Shown here piece after piece: positions 1-8,189 of a DNA stretch of 64,000 nucleotides. The notes below the pieces were generated by a model. That model was not told the origin of the DNA. It was given only the letters and a program-made list of their open reading frames with translations, and searched no databases. Source of the stretch: Yponomeuta sedellus (lineage: Eukaryota > Arthropoda > Insecta > Lepidoptera > Yponomeutidae). Position 1 is the stretch's first letter, and each line of letters opens with the position of its first letter. The stretch covers positions 2,562,001 to 2,626,000 of the forward strand of contig OW203737.1 of the NCBI GenBank assembly GCA_934045075.1, read 5' to 3'. The position numbers were made by a program, and so were the translations under genes.

Positions 1-403
1 GAGTGATTGTAGTTAGGACGCGTCTATACTTCAACTTAACTAAAAGAAGGAAAGTAATTACATTTCTGTTTAAATCTAAATAAATAAAAAGTAATTAATA
101 AAAACAATCAGTCTTGAGATGAAATATATTGTGTGTATAACAGAGAGTGAGTGAGAGAGTGTGTGTGTATCTGTGTGTGTGAATGAGTGAGTGACTGTGT
201 ACACGTTACTGTGTGATTTATATATCGATATAAGTCGGACTGTATGATAAGTAGAGCATTTTAGCCTTTAACATAACTAAAATAGTATAGGGTAAAATTA
301 TGCAATTAACAAAAATAATCCTTCACAGGTATATCTTTCCAGTATGAGCGTTTCAAGTTTGCAGCAGCAACTTGTCTTTTTAAGCTCTAATGTCCTAGAA
401 ATA
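1..403. other. AT-rich non-coding DNA with GT/GA microsatellite
   Basis: No gene seen. A short (GA)n/(GT)n simple-sequence run lies near 130-185; the rest is AT-rich DNA without recognisable coding or RNA features. Confidence 0.6.
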
Positions 404-577
404 GGACATCATTTAGTAGGATGTCCGGAACGCTTACTGTTCGAGGTCCAATTTTTGCCTCATCATTTTTTGGACAACACGAAGAAGAAGTTCTCAAAAT
501 CTACATAGGTAACAGGTATCAATTACTTCAAGACTTCTAAAAAGATTTGAAGTAACTGTTACCTCCAGGGCTTAGGA
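404..577 (+). repeat. Unclassified dispersed repeat, about 170 bp
   Basis: This stretch matches the reverse complement of 25409-25556 over most of its length. Both copies share a block around TCATCATTTTTTGGACAAC and end in CCAGGGCTTAGGAG. No coding potential or tRNA-like boxes are seen. The second copy lies immediately outside the left end of the Polinton. Confidence 0.6.
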
Positions 578-1769
578 GGATATAGTAGCAATATCACTCG
601 CTAACTATGAAGGAAAACATTGTGAGGAAACCCTGAGTGTTTGAGGTGTTTACATACCTCAGCGTTTGAAATTGACAATCCGCACACTCTCTCTGAGAGG
701 CCTATGACCTATGATAGGCTAAAAAAAACCCACTGGCCATTTTTCACGGTTTGCGAATACGAAAAAAAAACTTTCTCAACTTTCCAGCTCAGTAGAATTC
801 GAAAAAGGAATCTAGATTTTAGAAAGCTGCTGGCCATATGTTCGCAAACCAAAATGTTCCGTTTGAAAATAGAACACTTGATTAATGGCAGCGAGTGACC
901 ATAAAATGAAGGAAGAGAAAGTCTCTACATCGTAAAGCTGAAAATTGTAATGGCAGTTGCATACTCTGAACGGTCACCGGTTGCATAGCAAACTATTTAC
1001 GCAGAATAAGGATTTACAATAAGGATGCGTCTACCACATACATGAATAAACTCACGTCCGTTTCCCGGAAGGGTTGGCAGAGACCTGGGTTTAGATTCTT
1101 CTAATGGATTGTGGTACAATGACAATGGCATGTACAATTGTTTCATTTTTTAAATGCAGCTTAACTTAATATGTACCTAATATTAATAAGCTATGATTGG
1201 AACTGGTAGTTATTCTTAAAAAGAAAATAATAATAATAATAATAGTCTTAAGAATTTAGCTAAGTCATGCTTATTATAAGAAAGAGCTAGTGTGCAAATG
1301 TTATGTAAAATAGCTGGTAAAACTATTGTAAACGAGACTACTCCCACAGTCAAACCAAGTAATTGGTTTTGTGGGGCCTTATTAACAACATGTAGATAAA
1401 TAGATAGGATATTCTTTATTGTACACAGAAATTACAGTAACAGAAAATATATAAAAAATACAGTACAAATGGCGGCCTTATTAATAAAAGCAATTTTTTC
1501 CAGGCAACCATAGACGGAGACAAGAGAGAAATTAGAGACGGGTAGTCGGTGCAATACAGAAATATTGCAATTAGTAATTCAACGAAATTTATTTAAACTT
1601 ACTTAAACCACATACATAAATAATTAAATGAATAATTAAGGTATACATACATACTAATAAATAAATTATCTATGGGAAGAGGAAATAATATAATATACCT
1701 ACGTAATATTTAATTAATTACATTATTTAATTTATTGAAAGGTAGTATTCCTTCACTCTACACTTAAAT
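578..1769. other. No gene seen; fragment of a lepidopteran repeat near 600-720
   Basis: The stretch around 605-720 (GGAAAACATTGTGAGGAAACC followed by a cctcagcgcttgaaattgaca-like motif) recurs at 3320-3410, 4985-5050, 14745-14880 and 18240-18330, so it belongs to a dispersed family. The remainder is AT-rich with a short AAT microsatellite near 1228. Nothing else is recognisable. Confidence 0.5.
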
Positions 1770-2180
1770 ATCGCAGATGAAGGAGACTGTCTTATTAGTA
1801 GTGGCAGTGCATTCCACAGTCGGACGACTGTGGCTGGAAGGAGTTACTGAAGAACTTTGTCGAGTGACTAGGTGTCTTCAGCAACAGATCCTCAGCTGAA
1901 CGCAACATGCGACCGTGAGAATCATGCAGAAGCAGAAAGCGTGGTTTAAGGTAGACAGGAGTGGTAGGATTGAACAGCACAGAGTAGAGAAGTGAAACAA
2001 TGTGAGCGCTCCTGCGGTGGCGGATGGGGAGCCACTTGAGCTTAGTGCGATATTCGGATATGTGGTCATATTTTCGCAAATCGAATATGAACCGTATGGC
2101 GAAGTTCTGGAGGCGCTCAAGCTTATCTGATTGCTCTTGTCAAGATAGGTCAAGATAGCTAGCATCAGCATAATCGAGGA
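1770..2180 (-). pseudogene. Degenerate LINE reverse transcriptase C-terminal region
   Basis: On the minus strand, frames 1795-2079 and 1878-2171 together give a broken version of the C-terminal part of a Jockey/CR1-like ORF2. Recognisable pieces are RKYDHISEYRTKLKWLPI and SLLYSVLFNP, then an RLWNALP-like motif out of frame. Several frameshifts and stops interrupt it. It is a dead fragment of a non-LTR retrotransposon; the clade cannot be fixed from so short a piece. Confidence 0.65.
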
Positions 2181-2299
2181 TAGGGAGTAGTGGAGATGTG
2201 CGAGCGCAATTGGTTGGAGTTGGTAGGAAGTTCCGTAACCTCCTCATGTAATGTGTTCTTTTTATATTAATAAATACATACATACCTACATACATGGCG

Positions 2300-2445
2300 A
2301 TTTAATTTCATTGCGCCTTCAATTTTCTATGCGTCAACTGTGCGTGCTGCTCGCCAGTGGAACTCACTGCTTAAGAAGGTCCGTCCCTCTGTGTCACAGT
2401 TCCGTACAAAACTGAAAGAGCACATCCTTTCCAATGTATAATACT
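2300..2445 (+). pseudogene. LINE ORF2 C-terminal remnant
   Basis: The plus strand reads through ASTVRAARQWNSLLKKVRPS and ends FRTKLKEHILSNV before a stop. This is the usual C-terminal end of insect non-LTR ORF2 proteins (arrangement RxWNxLP...FKxxLxxHLL). It is a short orphan fragment with no upstream reverse transcriptase attached. Confidence 0.55.
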
Positions 2446-2537
2446 TTTATTTATGTCACTTTTGTTTTAATATGTTTATTATTCTCTAAATATGTATATC
2501 TAGAAGTATGTATATATAATTTTGTACTATTTATGTA

Positions 2538-2765
2538 GGTTCGAAATTTCACTGATGCCGGTGAGTCGCCGATTAGCTCAGTTGGAAGAGCGCTGGCACG
2601 GATAGCCAGAGGTCGCGGGTTCGAATCCCGGCTGGGAATTAAAAAAAAAACCCAGGTCTTTTCGTCGTTGTTTCTGGTTCCCACGACACAGGGTATCCTA
2701 ATGTGGGGCTAGAAGCAATGTATGTGCTTGTATGTAAATGTTATGTAAATGTTATGTAAATGTTT
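2538..2765 (+). repeat. Chimeric tRNA-headed SINE (family A head, family B tail)
   Basis: The leader and tRNA-like head (GGTTCGAAATTTCACTGATG, A box TTAGCTCAGTTGGAAGAGCG, B box GGGTTCGAATCC) match the SINE family also found at 23755-23995 and 24930-25283 (family A). After an A-run the sequence changes to the tail of family B (GGTTCCCACGACACAGGGTA ... GCAATGTATGTG). No other copy in the window has this combination. It is a retroposon, not a functional tRNA gene: the acceptor stem is not conserved and a tail follows. Confidence 0.6.
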
Positions 2766-2778
2766 ATGTGTTCAATAG

Positions 2779-3048
2779 AGTCAAATTGAAGACGTTGATA
2801 AGCGGATCACAAAGTTAAAGTGGAGATGGGCGGGACACTTGGCTAGAAGGGAAGACGGCTGGTGGACCAGGGCAGTATCGGAGTGGTGGCCACGGGAGGG
2901 AAGGAGGTTGGTAGGCAGACCACCGACACGATGGTCAGACGACATCATGAGGGTTGCGGGTCAGAGATGGATCAGATTAGCACAGGACCGTGAGGAATGG
3001 CGCAGTAAAAAGGAGGCTTATGCCCAGCAGTGGGTTGATGTGGGCTGA
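2779..3048 (+). pseudogene. LINE endonuclease-reverse transcriptase C-terminal fragment
   Basis: An open frame (about 89 codons) encodes the conserved tail of the lepidopteran endonuclease-reverse transcriptase family: KLKWRWAGHLARR, then VGRPPTRWSDDI, then the ending EAYAQQWVDVG and a stop. The catalytic domains are absent. It is the 3' terminal stub left by 5'-truncated insertion. Similar tails occur at 5995-6190, 58560-58775 and 62880-63085. Confidence 0.7.
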
Positions 3049-3069
3049 TTATACATAGATTATAGAGTC

Positions 3070-3165
3070 ATATTTGTGATGTCGTTGTTTCTGGTTCTCA
3101 CGACACAGGGTATCCTAGTGTGGGGCCAGAAGCAATGTATGTGCCAGTATGTAAATGTTATGTTA
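3070..3165 (+). repeat. SINE family B tail fragment
   Basis: Matches the tail of the family B SINE (GTTGTTTCTGGTTCTCACGA ... GGGGCCAGAAGCAATGTATG) without its tRNA head. Confidence 0.6.
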
Positions 3166-3610
3166 TATTAGTACGACAATGGTTGTTTTATTAACACGAT
3201 TGGTAATCCAGCCACCGTTCGTATTCCGATGAATCGGGAGGTCGTAGGTTCATACACGGCACGTATAATAACTTTGTTTTCTAAGTTACGTACATTTTTG
3301 AAGTTATAGTAACAATACTACTCGCTAACTGTGAAGGAAAACATCGTGGAGAATCCTGAATGTGTGAAGTGTTTTAACTACCTCAGCGCTTGAAATTAAC
3401 AAGCCGCAGAGGGCATACATGTGCCGTGCAGTTCCATGTATACACAGGCTGCTACTCGTATGTAATTGCGTGGGTTATGTCATTAGACTGACATTGTACT
3501 GATATTGCTCTGTAAAATACCAATAGACTACCAAAAACCACTATTGTCATGCTTACATCATTCTACTGATAATGATGATGTCCTCCTCATCGAATCCGAT
3601 GACGGCGACC

Positions 3611-3967
3611 TCAAGGATTGGTAAGACTTCTGCGGCGGTGCGCTCGGACGTGACTCGCGAAGCCCAGCTTGTTTTTAAATGTTCGGTTACATTGGCCGCA
3701 GTGAAACTCATCACGGTCATTGTACGTGTAGGAGTAAGTGGGCTTTGGACGGGTGTTTTGCTGCTGTCTGTTGGAGTCGAGAGTCCCGAGCCGAGCATCT
3801 TCGCAATCTCCCACTTCGTTGTGAGTGGGGGAGCACCATTCGCTGCGTCTATAAGCAACTTTTTTCCAGCTATCAGGAGAAATGCCGGTAGCAGTTAAAT
3901 GCCTTTTAAGGACGTCTTTATAGGGCAGGTGCAGTCCGCCTACCCTTCGTGCACCGTTTGACGGCTG
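3611..3967 (-). pseudogene. LINE ORF2 C-terminus with C2H2 finger
   Basis: Reading the minus strand from about 3967, the frame stays open through GGLHLPYKDVLKRHL, GISPDSWKKVAYRRSEW and a C-terminal C2H2 motif (FHCGQCNRTFKNKLGFASHV, then RAHRR). This order (YKDVLKRHL, DSW..VA.DR..W, then a single C2H2 finger) is the known C-terminal end of a class of insect non-LTR ORF2 proteins. It should not be annotated as a host zinc-finger gene. The upstream reverse transcriptase is missing. Confidence 0.65.
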
Positions 3968-4477
3968 GGAATGCTACTACTGATACACTATTTGTATATT
4001 AGACTCTAGGACCAGGGCTTGCCAATTGCTATAGGCTGACAAACCTTTTTCGCTCCATTAACATAAATAAGTCAGCGCATGCACGCACGCCGGGTACTTT
4101 TTACCGTACCCTTCACTATACATCGCCATGTGAGCCTTACTTCTTTAAAAATAATGTTGCGTGAGCACCATCGTAATTCATTCCCAATTTTAAGCGACCA
4201 AGAAATATTTAATGGACATTGTTATCGCTTTGAAACAACGTCTCATTGACTAAGCCCGGCTGTGCTGCCATCCATTTACTGCATTAAGATAACCTCTGCT
4301 CTTGAGCAACTGAAGTCCCGGCCCTGAGATATTATGTGCGATAGATTATCTTTTATGCAGCCCTTCTCTCATAAAGTTGGATTTGCTCACGATGTTTTCC
4401 TTCAAATCTGCCATTTCCCGTAAAGAACTTGTGTGTGAAAACTACTAACTATAGGTTGATTTTTCTGTACGTGGCGT

Positions 4478-4842
4478 AGAAGCGCTCGTAGCCTAGGCGA
4501 ACCGAGTGATTGTAATCAATCACTTGGTTAAGCAACAACAGGCGCGGTCAGGTACGGGATGGGTGAGCGTCCCGTGACTACCGTTAGTGGCATTTTTCCG
4601 AGCGCTTCCGTGCTTCGCAAGGCACGCTAAGTGCTGGCTGTCATATTATTATAATGGCAATCGTTAAGCCACGTCAAAGGCCTTATGGGCGGCTTGATAA
4701 CTTCTGACAGTAAGGCCCGCTACTGTCTTACAATCCTCCACCAACCCGGACTTGGCCCCCGCGGTGGAGTATGGCCTAACCTTCCTGCGATGCAGGAAGA
4801 GTCCCGTGCCCCAGCAGTGGGGACATACAAGGGTTGATAACG
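4478..4842 (+). repeat. 5S-rRNA-like SINE, near full length
   Basis: The head contains GGTTAAGCAACAACAGGCGC and GGTCAGGTACGGGATGGGTG. These resemble the box A and box C parts of the 5S rRNA internal promoter (GTTAAGCAAC..CGGGCGCGGT and GGATGGGTGACC). A body of about 250 bp follows and ends GCAGTGGGGACATACAAG plus a short tail. Other copies or parts: 11800, 13063, 15905-16380, 18395, 19594, 49188, 53484, 57236, 57690 and 60458. The 5S origin is an inference from the motif match. Confidence 0.65.
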
Positions 4843-5994
4843 ATATAGTATATTGACCATTTGACGACTGTTATAATGTCCGACTCGTCCAACGGCCAAA
4901 CTTTGTCATCGCATGGATGTATATGTTCTCATAGGCGGGGAACGCGGAGTAATATCCAAAGATTAGTTATTTGAACACCTGACACTCGGGTTTCCTCACG
5001 ATGTTTTCCTTCACACATAGCTAGTAGTATTGCAATAACTTCACACGTATACATAACTTAGAAAACAAAATCATTGGTATATGCCGGGATTGTAGTACAG
5101 ATACCACAAACCAGGCATATACCAATGAGACAGAACTTTACTGTGAAGGCAAGAAAACAGAAATGCTTGAGACACAGGACGCTGTAAGATAAGATAAAAA
5201 TATTCTTGCTGTGTTGTGGTCTGAAGTGTTGACATACCCAAAATTACCAGTTCGTTGTTGTAGAGAGATTGTCTTAATTCCCACGCGTACGGGAATTAAG
5301 CCTAACTCTCTCTATGTTTGAAAGCAATGTTGTTGCATATGTTATGCGAAAAATATCAAAATGTTGCAAGTCATTGTACAAAGTAAGTCGCTGGCTTAAA
5401 TTGTACCTATAAAGAAAACTCTCCTATAAGAAATGTGATGTATGAAGAAGCCCAACTTTACAGTAACTAACCGACTGAAACAAAGTATAAATTATGAATG
5501 CTTTTGAAAAAACACATTCTCGTAAGTGAATTGTATTTTTTTTTTGACAAATCTTTGAACTCTAATCTGATTATTTTTCTCAATAATATATCAGTGGCGA
5601 CCTACACGATAATATTCCATTATTGCCATCAATAACTTATAATGCCAAGACATTCGTTAATTTTGTTAACAAAAGTGGGAAAAACATTAATGATGAGGAT
5701 AGACACTTGAACAACACCTGTTACGGAATAGATTGTATAAACAAGAAAACTAATGGAAAACGAGTAAATCGAAGTATCATAGGAAAATATTACAATATAT
5801 GGACAATAAGATGGTGATAACAAGAATTGCTTTTAGCAATAAGGCCGCCAATTGTACTATGTATATTTGCAATTATTTTGTATTTGTTGTTTTTCCAGTG
5901 TACAATAAAGAATATTCTTATCTTATCTTATTCTTAATATTCCAAAATAAGTGGCATAAGAAGGGAAAGTCAATAAAACGATAGTACAAATTAC
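4843..5994. other. No gene seen; repeat scraps
   Basis: AT-rich. A minus-strand repeat scrap lies near 4985-5060 (TTTCCTCACGATGTTTTCCT). A sequence near 5898-5935 resembles others at 1408 and 55245 (polyadenylation-like TACAATAAAGAATATTC followed by a TCTTA/GATAA run). I see no supportable coding region. Confidence 0.5.
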
Positions 5995-6190
5995 AGAAGA
6001 ACCGATAACCGTTGGAGTAAACGTGTTCTGGAGTGGAGACCGCGCCTCGGCAAACGTAGTGTAGGACGCCCTCCGACTAGGTGGGATGACGATCTTCGAA
6101 AAACTGCAGGCAGATGCTTGATGCGGCAAGCTGAAGACAGGGCGCTATGGCGCTCATTAGGAGAGGGCAGTGGACTAACATATAGCCTGA
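5995..6190 (+). pseudogene. LINE endonuclease-RT C-terminal fragment
   Basis: The plus strand encodes NRWSKRVLEWRPRLGKRSVG, then RPPTRWDDDL and EDRALWRSLGEG. This is the same conserved tail class as 2779-3048, with a changed frame at the very end. No reverse transcriptase domain is attached. Confidence 0.65.
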
Positions 6191-6259
6191 AGAAGAAGAT
6201 GTCTGGATATAAATAAAATTAAATGCATGAGTTTTGTAAAAATTGTGTACACTCATTTA

Positions 6260-7470
6260 ATTAACGACTTTGAAAAGACTAAGTTTGGAGTTTATTTTCT
6301 CCAAAATGATCTAGATTTTGAAATGGACACCTAGTTTGACTTGTAACGTTCATTAAGCCGCAGTATATGCGCTTCATAGGCTGCTACTTATGTATGCGGA
6401 ATCTGGGATTCGAATAATTTTAAACGCAATATCTGACCTCCATGGTCAAATTCGTTCTTTTTTTAAATACCGGCCGCTAATATTTTTCTCTTATATACGT
6501 TAGTGTTTTGTTTTTGTTGTGTTTAAAATGTCATATCGCAGAAAAAATGGAACTCACTCGTGAAAATATTCGTGCTCTGATTTATTACGATTTTCGACGT
6601 GGTTTAACGCAACAACAGTGCGTAGATCAATTAACTTCGACTTTTGGTGGTGAAGCTCCATCAAAAACGACTGTGTATCACTGGTTTAGTGAGTTTAATC
6701 GCGAACGCAGTAAGCTCACGGACGAAGTTAAAGAAGGTCGCCCGAAATCGGTGGTTGTGCCACAAAATATTGAAGCTGTGTGAAAACTAATAATGCAACA
6801 CCGCTATGTTACGTATCGCGAGATAGAGGCTATTCTGGGCATATGTATGACGAGCATTCATAGGATATTACACGAACATTTGTCTGTATAAAAAAATTTG
6901 TGCGCGTTGGATCCCGCACAACTTAACTCAGTATCAAAAAGATGCTCGCGTCGAATGGTGCAAGAAAACCTTAAAAAAATTCAACGGAGGCGACTCAAAA
7001 TCTGTTTATAATATCTACACAGGTGACGAATCCTGGATCTACGCGAACGATCCCGAAACTAAACAACAATCAACAGTTTGGGTGTTTTAAAATGAGCCGA
7101 ACCTACGAAAGTGGCTCGTGCAAAAAGCACTATAAAGCAAATGGTGGCCTGCTTTTTTGGTATTAATGGCCATGTGGCTACAATACCACTGGAGAATCGC
7201 AGAACGGTTAATTCCGAGTGGTACACGACCATTTGTTTGCCGGAAGTATTTGAAGAAATACGCCAAAACAACCAGCGACGCAGAATCATACTTCACCATG
7301 ACAATGCCGGCTGTCATACATCTCAGGAAACAACTAGATTTTTGGATGGTCAAAAAATAGAATTGATGGGTCATTCACCGTAACGCCCTGATTTGGCTCC
7401 CAATGATTTCCCTTATCAGTACCCATGCTATAGACAGATTCGTTGTTTCTGAAGATTTCCAACGCGTTGT
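6260..7470 (+). mobile_element. Degenerate mariner (Tc1/mariner) element
   Basis: Contains a broken DD34D transposase (6508-7410) preceded by about 240 bp of non-coding leader. Leader positions 6267-6360 (GACTTTGAAAAGACTAAGTT ... TGAAATGGACACCTAGTTT) match 23100-23210, which marks that site as a non-coding relic of the same family. Neither terminus nor a TA duplication could be fixed with confidence. Confidence 0.6.
6508..7410 (+). pseudogene. Mariner transposase pseudogene
   Basis: The first open part (6508-6783) has the N-terminal helix-turn-helix region (MELTRENIRALIYYDFRRGL, then PSKTTVYHWFSEFNR). Broken pieces follow: GDESWIYANDPE carries the first catalytic D, and a second open part (7111-7383) carries HHDNAGCHTS with the second D. 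RPDLAPNDF, with the third D, comes right after an in-frame TAA that replaces a sense codon. At least three stops or frameshifts are present, so it is inactive. The arrangement matches the mariner DD34D family. Confidence 0.75.
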
Positions 7471-7802
7471 ATGGCACGCACACGGATAAATTGAACCTCA
7501 ATTGGATCGGAGAAAGAGAGAGTCTGTATGTTTAACTTGTAAATTAAGGGCAGATTGTTTCTGTGTTTGCTCGCGATCGTTTGTTTCAATTACACGCTAA
7601 TTAGTTAGACGAGGAAAGTGTTAGCGCAGTTAACCGTGGCTCGGTGTGGTTGTGTTTAGTCAAAAGCTGTGGTACCAACGTTTTATGTAGGGATACATTT
7701 CAGATAGTCGAATTCACTTGTTACGAGTTTTCTAGCTAATATTGCATGGTACGTACGCAGAAATTGCGATGGAATAATACAGAAGCCAAGAAAAATATAT
7801 TT
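7471..7802. other. No gene seen
   Basis: About 330 bp with no recognisable coding frame, RNA gene or repeat shared elsewhere in the window. Confidence 0.5.
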
Positions 7803-8160
7803 AGACTAGCTTTTGCCCGCGACTCCGTCCGCGTGGACTTTAGTAGATACAACATTTTGCAACCCCGTTCACTCCCTTGAGGATTAAATTTCAAAAAAAG
7901 GTGAAATCGTGTTCAATCAATTTTGTTGAAGAGTATTTATTTTAAGTTTCAAGAAAATTAGACTACATTGTTTATATCTCCCATATACATTTTGGCAACC
8001 CTGTTCGCCCCCTTAGGGGTTGAATTTCAAAAAGTCCGGTCTTATTCCTTGCCTACATTATATAGACCCTTTGTGCAAAATTTAAGCTTTCTAGGTCCAA
8101 GGCCATGAGCTGGGCGTTCACGAGTGAGTCAGTTAGTCAGTCAGGGGACTTACAATTTTT
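7803..8160 (+). repeat. Common insect dispersed repeat (GCCCGCGACTCCGTCCGCG)
   Basis: Begins ACTAGCTTTTGCCCGCGACT, a sequence I know to be very abundant in insect genomes as a repeat terminus, and ends in a GTCAGTTAGTCAGTCA simple run. There is no coding potential. The source family (LINE 3' end or other) is not resolved here. Confidence 0.5.
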
Positions 8161-8189
8161 TTATACAGATTTTAATCGTGTGCTCATTT

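Noticed and set aside
2570..2640. tRNA gene (A and B boxes, GGGTTCGAATCC)
   Set aside because: No matched acceptor stem, A-rich linker and SINE tail follow, and many diverged copies exist in the window. The same applies to the heads at 11500, 17225, 17520, 20155, 22329, 23840, 24395, 25165, 55537, 56910, 59102 and 59608.
3611..3814. Possible host C2H2 zinc-finger gene
   Set aside because: The frame continues upstream with PYKDVLKRHL and DSWKKVAYRRSEW, the usual LINE ORF2 C-terminus; the finger belongs to the retrotransposon.
4478..4842. Functional 5S rRNA gene
   Set aside because: Only internal-promoter-like blocks are kept; the 5' and 3' ends of 5S rRNA are absent and a long body follows, so it is a retroposon.
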